Origin: Paludibacter sp.
GTDB taxonomy: Bacteria; Bacteroidota; Bacteroidia; Bacteroidales; Paludibacteraceae
Assembly: GCA_028710895.1 (NCBI GenBank)
Contig: JAQTTH010000003.1
Coordinates: 62,001 to 126,000, forward strand
DNA length: 64,000 nucleotides
Reading direction: 5' to 3'
This document shows, one piece after another, positions 43,388 through 53,247 of this stretch (positions are counted from its first letter, which is position 1; the number at the start of each line of letters is the position of its first letter). Both the position numbers and the translations under genes were made by a program. The notes below the pieces were generated by a model, which saw nothing but the letters and a program-made list of their open reading frames with translations, searched no databases and was not told where the DNA came from.

Positions 43388-44485
43388 TTAGTCCATTAGA
43401 ATCCGAACCGGTTTCCATGTTTTAAAATAATTCGTTACAAAGATATCTTCTTTATTTAATTTTTGCTTCTGAATATAGATAGATTCTTGTGTTTTTTGTA
43501 TTAGCTGTTTTGTTTCAGAACTGGGAGTTTCAATCTCATTTAGCATATTCCCGGCCATTGAAATCCTTTTTCGGGACTTTGCTAACATATCGTAAATTTG
43601 CTCCTGAGTCAACTTTCCGCCGTAAAAGTTTTTGTATTTTGCATCCAGATAGGAATTGTAAATAGCAACTCCCTCATTGTAGTTTTCTATAGCTAGATTA
43701 TATTTAAACAGATTGATATTCTTCTGATTTAGTGCGGCTCTTTCCCGAACAAGTGAATTGATAAGTCCACTCTTCACGATACGATTATTTTCTCTGATCA
43801 TTTTGTCTAAAACGGTCAAAGTAGGAAGTTTGCTAATCGAATCATAATAATTATAATCAGAATTGATCTTTAATTTTGAATAGTCACAGGCAACAAATTC
43901 AGCATTTGTAAGCGGATTATTCAAAAACTGCCAGATTGGATCAAAAGGCATGTGCGTTTTTATAAAAACGGATGGTAAAACCAGAAAATACTGATCGATA
44001 AAATCCTCACTGGCGGCTGCGGCTGCCCAGGTAACATCGAACTCATAATACCGGGAGTCGATAAGCACAGCATTCCAGGCGTGACTCAGTGGATCGAGTT
44101 GTGAGCTCTGACGCGTATATCCTGAAATGACATACGATTGAATTCCTACTGATTGACAACAGGCATTAAATAACTCTGCAAAGTGTTGACAAACACCTTT
44201 ATGGGTTCTCAAAACTTCATCTAGTATGCTTTTTCTGTCGAAATGATTTGAACCAGTGTTGAGTATGTCGTTGTCGTATTTGATATTCTGAGAAATCCAA
44301 TAAAAAATTGCCCGTGATTTTTCGATGGGGGAGGTAAGATTACGGGTCAGGTAGCCGGCAATTTCTTCGGGTGTTTTCAGGTTGTCGGGTACGACTTGTG
44401 CCTGCTTGTCTATTTTGCTGTAATCAGCACCAAAAACAAGACTGCAGGGAAGAATAAGCAGATACAGCAGGACAAAGCGTTTCAT
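43388..44485 (-). CDS. Secreted transglutaminase-like protein, copy 2
   Basis: The 365-residue paralog of the next gene shares ADYSKIDKQ after the signal peptide, AGYLT, MPFDPIWQFLNNP and the terminal TWKPVRIL. The triad Cys99 (KGVCQHFAELF), His135 (PLSHAWNAV) and Asp150 (YYEFDVTWA) is intact. The first gene of the pair, it lies downstream of prfB but is separated from it by a terminator. Tandem duplication with both active sites kept suggests different substrates. Confidence 0.85.
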   Translation of the reverse strand: MKRFVLLYLLILPCSLVFGADYSKIDKQAQVVPDNLKTPEEIAGYLTRNLTSPIEKSRAIFYWISQNIKYDNDILNTGSNHFDRKSILDEVLRTHKGVCQHFAELFNACCQSVGIQSYVISGYTRQSSQLDPLSHAWNAVLIDSRYYEFDVTWAAAAASEDFIDQYFLVLPSVFIKTHMPFDPIWQFLNNPLTNAEFVACDYSKLKINSDYNYYDSISKLPTLTVLDKMIRENNRIVKSGLINSLVRERAALNQKNINLFKYNLAIENYNEGVAIYNSYLDAKYKNFYGGKLTQEQIYDMLAKSRKRISMAGNMLNEIETPSSETKQLIQKTQESIYIQKQKLNKEDIFVTNYFKTWKPVRILMD

Positions 44486-44550
44486 TGAAATTTGTTATAT
44501 AATTCGTTGTAAGAAATTGTATAGCAAATAGAACGCCAAATTTGTACAAA

Positions 44551-44592
44551 AAGCGTGTTTCTTTCTGATTGTACAGAAAAAAACACGCTTAA
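44551..44592 (-). terminator. prfB terminator
   Basis: A 17-bp stem with one mismatch (44590-44574 with 44567-44551 on the minus strand) and a 6-base loop is followed by T5. It lies 32 bases after the prfB stop. Confidence 0.8.
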
Positions 44593-44623
44593 TCTTATCT
44601 CGTTTGTCGGATTTGAAAGTTTT

Positions 44624-45731
44624 TTAATCCGGAAACTCCATCAAATATGCTTTGATAAATGCATCGATATCGCCATCCATTACGGCGTTCACGTTCGAAG
44701 TCTGATAGTTGGTGCGGTGATCTTTCACGCGGCGATCGTCGAACACGTAGCTGCGGATTTGCGAACCCCATTCAATTTTCTTTTTACCCGCTTCGACAAC
44801 TGCTGTGGCAGCACGGCGTTTTTCAAGCTCCAGTTCGTACAATTGCGATTTCAATAAGCGAATGGCGTTGTCCTTGTTGCCAAATTGCGATCGGCTTTCG
44901 GTATTTTCAATGACGATTTCGTCAGGTTGATTGGTTACAGGATTCACGAACTTGTAATGTAGTCGCACACCGGTTTCCACCTTGTTTACGTTCTGACCTC
45001 CAGCTCCGGATGACCGGAAAGTGTCCCAGGTAAGCATTCCAGGATTTACTTCAATCTCGATGGTGTCATCCACCAACGGAACTACGTATACCGAACAAAA
45101 GGATGTCATCCGTTTTCCCTGAGCATTGAAAGGCGATACACGCACAAGGCGGTGAACTCCGTTTTCGCTTTTTAGATAACCGTAGGCCATTTCGCCTTCA
45201 ATTTGCATAGTCACCGTTTTGATTCCGGCTTCTTCGCCGTCGAGTAAGTTAGTGATTTCGCACTTGTAACCCTGGCGCTCGCACCAGCGTTGATACATGC
45301 GGAACAGCATCGATGCCCAATCCTGAGCTTCAGTGCCACCTGCACCACCCACAATTTTAATCACTGCGCCCAGCTTATCTTCCTCGTGCGAAAGCATGTT
45401 CTTCATCTCGATGGTCTCAACCAGCTCAATGGCGTGACGGTATGCTTCGTCAACTTCCTCTTCGCTCACGGCTTCTTCTTTGTAAAAGTCGAAAGCCAAC
45501 TGAAGTTCATCGGCAGCAGTTTTCACATCGTTATAGCCGGTTACCCAGTTTTTCAATTCTTTTACCTTGCGCATTTGCACCTCTGCTTCTTTCGCATTGT
45601 CCCAAAACCCCGGAACCTGCGTGCGCAATTCTTCTTCTTCTATTTGGATTAATTTCGTATCGACGTCAAAGATACCTCCTCAACGCAGACTCGCGTTCCA
45701 ACACATCTTTCAGTTGGTCTATCGTTATCAT
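44624..45731 (-). CDS. prfB: Peptide chain release factor 2, with programmed +1 frameshift
   Basis: The open frame for the body of RF2 reaches only to about 45667, with no good start codon. On the minus strand a short ORF starts at ATG 45731 (MITIDQLKDVLERESALRRY) and ends at TGA 45668-45666. Just before that stop is an internal Shine-Dalgarno-like AGGAGG, then TATCTTTGAC, as in E. coli prfB. A +1 slip at CTT-TGA joins 21 codons to the main frame and gives 368 residues, the normal size. The GGQ motif (SSGAGGQNVNKVE) and SPF anticodon-reading motif (VRVSPFNAQG) are both present. RF2 ends translation at UGA and UAA, and the frameshift is autoregulatory. Confidence 0.96.
45665..45680 (-). promoter_or_regulatory. 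Programmed +1 frameshift site of prfB
   Basis: Reading on the minus strand from 45680: AGGAGG TAT CTT TGA C. The Shine-Dalgarno-like hexamer, three-base spacer, slippery CTT and in-frame UGA reproduce the classical RF2 frameshift signal apart from one base in the hexamer. Confidence 0.95.
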
Positions 45732-45865
45732 TTTCTTATTGAATTTAAATATATGAATATAAACTTATTTCCTTTTTCTAAAAAATAATGTTGAAAAATA
45801 TTTTTTATTTCACTCTTTTTTATTTATTTTGTGCAAAAAAATAAATAAAATTACATAAAGATTAT

Positions 45866-46594
45866 ATGGTCTTGCAAAAATACTCATTTAAGATTGAACA
45901 TTCAGCAATTTTACTTTTTTTCGTTCTTCTTTTTTTCTCAAACCTTTCAGGACAGACGAATGATTCTACCTATCAAAAGTATTTGTTGAATAGTGAAAAT
46001 GTGCCTCAAAGAGTCTATTACAGTGGTGATTCAAAAAATATATTGAAAACAGATTTGACATCAATTTTAGATGGAAATCTACCTTTTATTTGGGAGCATA
46101 GGTTCAGTGATTATTTTGGCTTAGATTGTGGGCTTGGATTGATTTTACCTTATACATTTGCAGATATAATAAATAGTAAATCATCAGATGATATAGTTCT
46201 TGTTTCTTTTGGCATGAATCCATCTTACCGAAATTATAAGTTTGGTGAGTCTTTCCAAATAGAACCCAAAATATTTTTAGGAATTACATCTTCTAGTTAT
46301 TTGGGTGTATTTTATGGCTATAGAAATTATTATACTATGAAAATTCATGAAGCTGGTATTTCCTATGGTTATAATTTTGATTTTAATAAAATAACATATC
46401 AAACTAGTTTTGCATTGTCGTATGTTAGCCAACAATCTAAGGCAAGCTATAATGATGTCAGGTATTATAGTGTTTTAGCAGACGAAGATTTTATGAATGG
46501 TTCCCCAGTATTAAACGGAATCAGGTTGTCAGTTCGTTTACAGCTTGGCTATATTTTTGAGAATCGACTCAAACCGATTAAATCCACAAAATAA
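45866..46594 (+). CDS. Unknown secreted protein, probable outer-membrane barrel, copy 1
   Basis: The 242-residue protein has a hydrophobic signal (about 14-30, ending NLSGQ). Alternating aromatic strands follow, including LPFIWEHRFSDYFGLDCGLG and RLQLGYIFENRLKP. Such a pattern and the short strands suggest a small outer-membrane beta-barrel. The family is not recognised. It is unusually A+T-rich compared with neighbours and is followed without a clear gap by a paralog. Confidence 0.65.
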   Translation: MVLQKYSFKIEHSAILLFFVLLFFSNLSGQTNDSTYQKYLLNSENVPQRVYYSGDSKNILKTDLTSILDGNLPFIWEHRFSDYFGLDCGLGLILPYTFADIINSKSSDDIVLVSFGMNPSYRNYKFGESFQIEPKIFLGITSSSYLGVFYGYRNYYTMKIHEAGISYGYNFDFNKITYQTSFALSYVSQQSKASYNDVRYYSVLADEDFMNGSPVLNGIRLSVRLQLGYIFENRLKPIKSTK

Positions 46595-46615
46595 TTGTTT
46601 ACAATCCATTTTGTA

Positions 46616-47215
46616 ATGAAGAAAGTACTTTTTATTTTATTTTTATTCTTTACTGTCAATTGTTTTTCACAAACTAAAAATATCGAACAATACCTTGATG
46701 ACGGAGGAAGAACAGCTTCGTCCGACATTATCAAGATGGATATTTCACAATTTTTTCTCGCCAATATTCCTCTGATTTGGGAACATAGGTTCGGAGAGCA
46801 TTTTTCTTTACAAAGTGGTGTAGGTTTATTGACTCATTCTTCTTTTCGACCATTAATCACTCCATTGTTTGCTCAGGATCCTCTTTATGCTCAGCTCATG
46901 GGTGGATATAGTCTTTTTCTCCAACCAACCTATTATTCCGATGGTTTTGAGTCATTTCACATTGGTGTTTCAATAAAATACAGAAAGCATGGTAATCAGG
47001 TATCATCCCATGAGTATTCTTTCAATTTTGGGAAACAATGGTTTTTGGGAAGGCACTTATCAGTTGATTTAGAAACTGGACTTGGATTGAATTACGAAAG
47101 GTCGTTAGATGGTACAAGCTATATTTATATTAAGGATATAACGAATAATGATATGACAGGATTTAATAGCCGAATAGTATTTCCTATATCTTTGAAAATA
47201 GGATACGTTTTATAA
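46616..47215 (+). CDS. Unknown secreted protein, probable outer-membrane barrel, copy 2
   Basis: ATG 46616 gives a proper signal peptide (MKKVLFILFLFFTVNCFSQ) and 199 residues. An upstream in-frame TTG at 46595 is unlikely. It is a paralog of the preceding protein: IPLIWEHRFGEHFSLQSGVG aligns with its LPFIWEHRFSDYF segment and both end in a KIGYVL/QLGYIF strand. Probably a small outer-membrane barrel of unknown role. Confidence 0.65.
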   Translation: MKKVLFILFLFFTVNCFSQTKNIEQYLDDGGRTASSDIIKMDISQFFLANIPLIWEHRFGEHFSLQSGVGLLTHSSFRPLITPLFAQDPLYAQLMGGYSLFLQPTYYSDGFESFHIGVSIKYRKHGNQVSSHEYSFNFGKQWFLGRHLSVDLETGLGLNYERSLDGTSYIYIKDITNNDMTGFNSRIVFPISLKIGYVL

Positions 47216-47245
47216 ATAAAATTATTAACATTAAATATATATCTT

Positions 47246-48877
47246 ATGAAATTATTTCTCACACAGAAAAAAACAATCGTTCTATCGCTTGTGTTTGCTT
47301 TTGCGAGCTTAACCTCCAGTTACAGTCAGAGCAACGCTATTGCGTGGGAGGCAGACCAAGCTCCTTTTAAAACAGGTTACATTGCAGGTATGCAGGTAAT
47401 AAAATCTGACAGTAATAATGTCTTCTTTTATTGTAACACAGATATTAACCGAGAAGAAGATAGAGTTGGGAATTTGGTCCAGAAATCAAATCACTTTATT
47501 GTAAAACACGATAAAAGAACTGCGGTTAACACGTCGGTAGAAATTAATTTGAAAGTAAATGAGTTCAAGCTAACCATGCTGAATTATTTTTATATTGATA
47601 ATGCATTCCATGTTTTTACTTACTATCAGAATAGAAAGCAAAAGAAGCTTTACGTATTCCATGAAACATTTAATGTTGATAAATTAGAATCTAATAATGA
47701 TATAAATAAGGTAGCAGAGATTGATTTGAAAGTAGAGAAAGGATTCTATCTGGACGAGACAAGTTTATTTGTAGTTTATCAGAATAATCATTTCTTATTT
47801 AGATATTCATGCTCTACGAGTAGAGGTAAGTTCTTTGGCCTGGAAGTACTTGATAAGAAACTAAATAGAGAATGGGGTAACTATTCAATGGCATTGACAG
47901 AAGTAGGCATTAATTTCGAATCGGGTTATCAGATTGATAAAGATGGTAATGTATATGCTATTCAACGTAATTTTGAGAAAGAGAAAGATGTTTATAAGCA
48001 CTTTGATCGTAGTCGGGTTTGGGTTGTTTGCTATCCCAAAGGTGGTGGAGAGCCTCGCTCGATGGTAATGATTTTAAAAGATGATAATTTTATTACCTCC
48101 GAACAGTTAACTGTGAATGAAAAGGGGAATCCAATTTGTGCCGGTCTTTATTCGAAGCCGGGGACTACCAGTGCAGTAGGCGCTTTCTCTTTTGTACTAG
48201 AACCTTTACTTGCTAAAATAATATCGGTTAATCTTAAAGAGTTTGCTCCATCATTAGTGACTAAAGGACTAGACGACAAATTGACTAATGTCGATTTGAA
48301 GAAAATTATAAATAAAAAAGATTTTGAAAATGACTTCTTTTATAGAATTGACAGTATTCATTTTAGGAAAGATGGTAGTTTCGACCTTGTAGCACAAAAA
48401 TATAAGCTGATAATTGAAACAGTACGTACTCAAAATGGAGTTACTGTAACATATTATCATTATTATGATGATTTATATGTGTTGAATTATAATGGAGACG
48501 GATCAGTAAGATGGGTTCAGAAAATACCTAAATATGAATATGTTATTGATTTGGACAGATTGATTGGTGGTTATTTTTTGTCATATGATAAAGACGAAAA
48601 CATGAATTTTATTTTTAATATTACCAATGAAAAGCAAGTATTTTTAAAACTAATAAGAGAAGCAAAAACGGTATCAATTCGCCTTGATAAAGATGGAAAT
48701 GAAAGCTTTAAAGAATTGGTTAGTGACTCAAAAATTGCGAATATTATTTGCCCTGTTTATTGTTTTAAGCAAGATGATAACACGAATATTATAACACGTT
48801 TTCAGTATTTAAATGCTCCGATTAATATTGGCTATAAATACAATAGTCTGACTTTTGGAGAACTAAAGAATAAGTAG
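47246..48877 (+). CDS. Unknown secreted protein, possible beta-propeller
   Basis: The 543-residue protein has a signal peptide (about 1-27, ending SSYSQ) and no recognised family. Many short beta segments with polar turns (SRVWVVCYPKGGGEP, GDGSVRWVQKIPKYEYV, LDKDGNESFKEL) suggest a propeller-like fold. It lies 30 bases after the barrel paralogs and shares their A+T-rich composition, so the three probably form one unit at the cell envelope. Confidence 0.6.
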   Translation: MKLFLTQKKTIVLSLVFAFASLTSSYSQSNAIAWEADQAPFKTGYIAGMQVIKSDSNNVFFYCNTDINREEDRVGNLVQKSNHFIVKHDKRTAVNTSVEINLKVNEFKLTMLNYFYIDNAFHVFTYYQNRKQKKLYVFHETFNVDKLESNNDINKVAEIDLKVEKGFYLDETSLFVVYQNNHFLFRYSCSTSRGKFFGLEVLDKKLNREWGNYSMALTEVGINFESGYQIDKDGNVYAIQRNFEKEKDVYKHFDRSRVWVVCYPKGGGEPRSMVMILKDDNFITSEQLTVNEKGNPICAGLYSKPGTTSAVGAFSFVLEPLLAKIISVNLKEFAPSLVTKGLDDKLTNVDLKKIINKKDFENDFFYRIDSIHFRKDGSFDLVAQKYKLIIETVRTQNGVTVTYYHYYDDLYVLNYNGDGSVRWVQKIPKYEYVIDLDRLIGGYFLSYDKDENMNFIFNITNEKQVFLKLIREAKTVSIRLDKDGNESFKELVSDSKIANIICPVYCFKQDDNTNIITRFQYLNAPINIGYKYNSLTFGELKNK

Positions 48878-48898
48878 AATGCGAAGTTTGTGAAAACG

Positions 48899-48938
48899 AA
48901 AGCCTGCAATCCAAGATATACTGGATGCAGGCTTTTTT
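48899..48938. terminator. Terminator between convergent genes
   Basis: A stem of about 14 bp with one bulged base (48899-48913 with 48922-48935) is followed by T6 on the plus strand. It separates the unknown secreted protein gene from the convergent PAP2-like gene. Confidence 0.75.
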
Positions 48939-48956
48939 ATGTTGTAAGAATAAATT

Positions 48957-49562
48957 TCAGAACATAAAACAAGGAGTAAAAACAGCTGCAAAGCCAACCG
49001 CAAACCCGGCCAATACTTGGCTTGGAGTGTGTGCTTTTAGTTCTATACGCGATAAAGCTACTAATGCAGAAATTGCCAGAATAGTGCTGAATAGCCAAAC
49101 CGGATTAATGGCAGTGCGGTAGCATACACCAAAAATAGCACCTGCTAAACCACCTATTCCGGCCAAATGAGCGCTGATTTTCCATTTGATATTTATAAAA
49201 ATAATGATGAAAATGGAAAGTGCTGAACCCATTCCCATGGCTACGATAAACGTTGGGAATTGCATCGTGCGCCACATGAATAATGCCCAAAAGACATAAG
49301 CCATAAACGAGAAAAGATAAGGCATTGTGCGTTCTTCTTTTTTCGAAATAAATAAATCGTGCACTTCACCTTTGCGCATGAGCAAATAGATGGGAATTGC
49401 CGGGAAAATGGCTGTAAAAAGGAATGTTCCGATAATGGCAATCAGTCGCCATCTCATAGGTAATCCGGTAAATACGTCCATGTTCATGAGCAGAATCATA
49501 CCGTAGGTTGGCATCAACAGGGGTTGAAAAACCAGGGAAATTATTTCGTGAAATTTCTTCAT
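48957..49562 (-). CDS. PAP2-like integral membrane phosphatase
   Basis: ATG at 49562 (MKKFHEIISLVF) gives 201 residues. An upstream in-frame TTG at 49589 is less likely. Six or seven hydrophobic segments are present. The PAP2 signature is partly visible: KKEERTMP at about 74-81, ISAHLAG for the second motif and SRIELKAHTPSQVLAG for the third (SR, five residues, H). The first motif is divergent. Such enzymes remove phosphate from lipid phosphates such as phosphatidate or undecaprenyl diphosphate. It lies 39 bases downstream of rpoN on the same strand. Confidence 0.7.
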   Translation of the reverse strand: MKKFHEIISLVFQPLLMPTYGMILLMNMDVFTGLPMRWRLIAIIGTFLFTAIFPAIPIYLLMRKGEVHDLFISKKEERTMPYLFSFMAYVFWALFMWRTMQFPTFIVAMGMGSALSIFIIIFINIKWKISAHLAGIGGLAGAIFGVCYRTAINPVWLFSTILAISALVALSRIELKAHTPSQVLAGFAVGFAAVFTPCFMF

Positions 49563-49601
49563 CTTTAATTGTGAATTATGAGTTATCAATGATGCATTGA
49601 T

Positions 49602-51053
49602 TTAAATTTCTTTTCGCATACGAGCTACCGGAATATTCAACTGTTCGCGGTATTTGGCCACGGTGCGACGGGCGATAATATAGCCTTTTGTTTTAAGCAC
49701 TTCGGCCAGCGCGTCGTCGTTCCAGGGTTTGCGTTTGTCTTCATTATCAATGCAATCCTGCAGAATTTTCTTGATTTCACGAGTCGAAACTTCTTCACCG
49801 GAGTCGTTTGTCATCGATTCCGAGAAAAAGTATTTTACCGGAAAAATGCCGAATTCAGTCTGGATATATTTGCTGTTGCTTACGCGCGAAATGGTCGAAA
49901 TATCGTAACCGGTGCGGTCGGCAATGTCTTTTAGAATCATCGGTTTCAGATAGGTATCGTCACCTTCGATAAAGAATTCGCGTTGAAAATCAACAATCGC
50001 CATCATGGTAGTGAGCAAAGTTTGCTGCCGTTGTTTGATAGCGTCGATAAACCAACGCGCAGAATCGATCTTTTGTTTAACGAACATCACCGCATCTTTC
50101 ATTTCGCGACTTTGGTTCTGTTTGTTTCCGGCATAATCCTGAAACATATCGTTGTAGGTGCTGCTCACCCGCAGTTCGGGAATGTTGCTGTTGTTGAGCG
50201 ACACACTTAGTTGATTTTCATCATTTTCAAGCAAAAAATCGGGGACAATTGTCGCCATTGATTTTTCCAGAATATTGCCACCCCAGGCATTTCCGGGTTT
50301 TGGATTCAGGTGAATGATTTCATTCATTACCTTTTTCAACATGGTGTCATCCATGTCCAATCCGCGTTGAATTTTATCGTAATGTTTTTTCGAAAACTCG
50401 TCGAAATATTCTTTAATCAATCTTTTAGCCAGTTTCACCGAAGCACACATTTCTTTGCGTTCGAGCTGTAGCATCAGGCATTCTTGTAGGTTTGAAGCAC
50501 ACACTCCGGCGGGGTCGAGTTGTCGCACCAGGTGAATGATGCGGTACATTTCATCATCATCGGTTTGTATGCCGGCCTGAAACACAATATCGTCAACCAT
50601 GGCTTCGGGTGTGCGGCGCAGGTAACCCTCGTCGTCGATATTGCCGATTACGTATTCAATGAGTTGTCGCTCGTGGTCGGTAAGTTGCAGTAATCCAACC
50701 TGGTCAAGTAAAAACTCATGAAAGGTCATGCCAACCGAAAAGGGAATATCTTCATATTTATCGTCCTTCGACGTGTTGTTGGCTTTCAGTTTATAGTCGG
50801 GGATATCGTCGTCGGCCATATACTCTTCGGGGTCGAAGTCATCGTTATTACCCCCGTCATCAATGCTCAAATCATCCATTTCCTCCGACTCTTTGTCGGC
50901 TTCAGCTCCTTCTTCCAACGCCGGATTCTCCTCCAATTCCTGACGGATGCGCTCTTCCAACTCCAAAGTAGGTACTTCGAGCATTTTGATTACCTGAATT
51001 TGCGCAGGCGATAGTTTTTGTTGTAACTTTTGTTGTAATTGTTGCTTTAACAT
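49602..51053 (-). CDS. rpoN: RNA polymerase sigma-54 factor
   Basis: The 483-residue protein has the Gln-rich activator-interacting region I (KQQLQQKLQQKLSPAQIQVI), an acidic region II (about 48-90), the core-binding domain and the C-terminal RpoN box ARRTVAKYREQL. Sigma-54 directs RNA polymerase to -24/-12 promoters opened by AAA+ activators. No such activator gene is seen in this window. Length is typical of the family. Confidence 0.96.
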   Translation of the reverse strand: MLKQQLQQKLQQKLSPAQIQVIKMLEVPTLELEERIRQELEENPALEEGAEADKESEEMDDLSIDDGGNNDDFDPEEYMADDDIPDYKLKANNTSKDDKYEDIPFSVGMTFHEFLLDQVGLLQLTDHERQLIEYVIGNIDDEGYLRRTPEAMVDDIVFQAGIQTDDDEMYRIIHLVRQLDPAGVCASNLQECLMLQLERKEMCASVKLAKRLIKEYFDEFSKKHYDKIQRGLDMDDTMLKKVMNEIIHLNPKPGNAWGGNILEKSMATIVPDFLLENDENQLSVSLNNSNIPELRVSSTYNDMFQDYAGNKQNQSREMKDAVMFVKQKIDSARWFIDAIKQRQQTLLTTMMAIVDFQREFFIEGDDTYLKPMILKDIADRTGYDISTISRVSNSKYIQTEFGIFPVKYFFSESMTNDSGEEVSTREIKKILQDCIDNEDKRKPWNDDALAEVLKTKGYIIARRTVAKYREQLNIPVARMRKEI

Positions 51054-51291
51054 GAGTCGAAAAATCGGTTACTGACCTGTCAATAATGCGCAAAGATACG
51101 CTTTTTTCGGAAGAAAATAAAGGAAAGAGGCTGTGGGTTACAATTTTCGGACCAAAGTGCTGAGTAAATTAAATTTAATTTTTTGTCCGGGAATTTTAAA
51201 CTTAATAAAAAGATTTTGTGTTGTAAAAGAATAATTATGACATGAATATAAAAATACTTCGTTTTCGTTCACGGTAAACTGATTTCCGCCT

Positions 51292-53232
51292 ATGATTCGT
51301 ATTTATGCTATTTCTGTATTATTTTGCCTGAATTTGGTTGTAGTCTCTGCACAAAGTGTTGAAAGTATCATTGCAAACTTAAAAAATGAGTTGCAGGCTA
51401 ACCCGGTAGTAACCAAAAGAGCTTCCATTTACTCGGACTTAACATGGTATTATTCAACTGTCTCCATCGATTCGGCTTTATTTTATGGGTCAAAAGCTAT
51501 TCAGGAATCAAAAAAATCAGGCGACTCTACGCTGATTGCTCAGGTATATAGTGATATTGGTGCTGTGTATTTCAGAAAAGGTGACTTTGGCAATTCAAAG
51601 GATAATTACTTAAATGCCTACAAAATCAGAAAAGTAAGGAGGGATTATAAAGGGTTGGCTAAAATCAATAATAATCTGGCCAATATATACGAAAAAGAAG
51701 GGGAGTACAAGTTGGCAATGTCCAAATTCCTCGAGTCTTTGCAGTACTTTGAGAGCATACAGGATGAAAAAAACAGCAATACAATCAAAGGAAATATTGG
51801 GCTTATTCTTCTGAAAATAAAAAGCTACCCAAAGGCATTGAAATACATTTCGGAAGTTATAGAATACCAGGAAGAGAATAATTTAGCCGAAGGATTGTGT
51901 GTCTCCTGTTTGAATTTAGGGAATGTGTATTTACAAATGAATGACACTGTAAATGCACTGGAACAATACCAAAAGAGCCTGAAAAATTGCACGTTGGTTG
52001 GTGACAAAAAAGGTATGGCCAGTGGGTATAACAACATTGGTTCCATCAAATCGGAACAGAAAAAATCAAAAGATGCACTGGCTCTTTATTCCAAATCCAA
52101 ACAATTTCGGGATCAGTTACATTCCGATTTGGATAAGGCAAACTACGATTTGAATGTAGCCAAAGAGCTTATTGTAGCCAAAAGATATGAGCAAGCTAAG
52201 AACATATTGCTGGCAGTAGAAAAAATCTTTTACAAGGAAGATTTAAAAGAAAAATTGCAGATAAGCTACAAATCGCTCATTTTGGTTTATGGAAAGCTGA
52301 ACCAACCCGATAGTGTGAGTCAGTATGTGAATAAAATGGTGCGATTAAATAGTCAACTTCTTGAAAATACGGTTCTGAAGCAGACAGCTGAACTTGAAAC
52401 AAAATACCAAACCGAAAAGAAAGAGAAACTTTTAATTCAAAATAAGGCTGAAACCCGCCAGAAAAATATCCTGTTGTTTGGCATTTCGGTGTTGGCGCTG
52501 CTGATTGGGTTAATCGGATACCTGATTTATCGTCAACAAAAGCTTCGTAACCGTCAGCAGGAACAGGAATTTAAACTCAAATCGGCCATTTCGGAAATTG
52601 AAACGCAGAACAAATTGCAGGAGCAGCGCCTGACAATTTCACGCGATCTGCACGATAATATCGGTTCGCAGCTTACGTATATTATCTCCTCGATAACCAA
52701 CCTGAAATACAGATTAAAAGATGATGAAAAGCTAAGTGGGCAGCTTGATAAGATCGGTCAATTTGCCGGCGAAACAATTTCTGAACTTCGTGATACTATT
52801 TGGGCAGTAAATTCCAATACCATCAAATTTGACGATTTACGGGTTCGCATTTACAATGCCATCGAAAAGGCAAAGCATGCAAAACCCGACATTCATATTG
52901 ATTTCAGCATTGATGAGCAGCTAGCCGAATTGCAACTGACGGCTTTTGTAGGACTGAATATCTTCCGAACTATTCAGGAGATTGTAAATAACGCCCTGAA
53001 ATATGCTGATGCAACTGCTATAACAATCGAAATTTTCAATCGGGAAAATTGTATTGAAATTAAAGCCGGAGACAACGGAAAAGGGTTTGATGTAGAAGCT
53101 GTATCTCGAGGCAACGGATTGAACAATATGGCAAAGCGAATGGAAGACATTGGTGGTGATTTTTCACTTGAATCGAAACCTTCGGCCGGTACGCTGATTA
53201 CAATAAGCATTGATAAAGAAAAACTCTCATAA
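51292..53232 (+). CDS. TPR-repeat membrane histidine kinase
   Basis: The 646-residue protein has a signal-like N-terminus (about 1-19), an extracytoplasmic array of tetratricopeptide repeats (about 30-370) and one transmembrane helix (about 392-413). A coiled coil precedes the HisKA_3 dimerisation domain with the phosphoacceptor His454 in SRDLHDNIGSQLTY. The HATPase domain contains QEIVNNALKYA (about 561) and DNGKGFD (about 594). This NarX/LytS-like kinase type pairs with LuxR-type response regulators. Its cognate regulator starts 15 bases downstream. The signal sensed by the TPR domain is unknown. Confidence 0.93.
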   Translation: MIRIYAISVLFCLNLVVVSAQSVESIIANLKNELQANPVVTKRASIYSDLTWYYSTVSIDSALFYGSKAIQESKKSGDSTLIAQVYSDIGAVYFRKGDFGNSKDNYLNAYKIRKVRRDYKGLAKINNNLANIYEKEGEYKLAMSKFLESLQYFESIQDEKNSNTIKGNIGLILLKIKSYPKALKYISEVIEYQEENNLAEGLCVSCLNLGNVYLQMNDTVNALEQYQKSLKNCTLVGDKKGMASGYNNIGSIKSEQKKSKDALALYSKSKQFRDQLHSDLDKANYDLNVAKELIVAKRYEQAKNILLAVEKIFYKEDLKEKLQISYKSLILVYGKLNQPDSVSQYVNKMVRLNSQLLENTVLKQTAELETKYQTEKKEKLLIQNKAETRQKNILLFGISVLALLIGLIGYLIYRQQKLRNRQQEQEFKLKSAISEIETQNKLQEQRLTISRDLHDNIGSQLTYIISSITNLKYRLKDDEKLSGQLDKIGQFAGETISELRDTIWAVNSNTIKFDDLRVRIYNAIEKAKHAKPDIHIDFSIDEQLAELQLTAFVGLNIFRTIQEIVNNALKYADATAITIEIFNRENCIEIKAGDNGKGFDVEAVSRGNGLNNMAKRMEDIGGDFSLESKPSAGTLITISIDKEKLS

Positions 53233-53247
53233 TACCCCGCTTGAATT

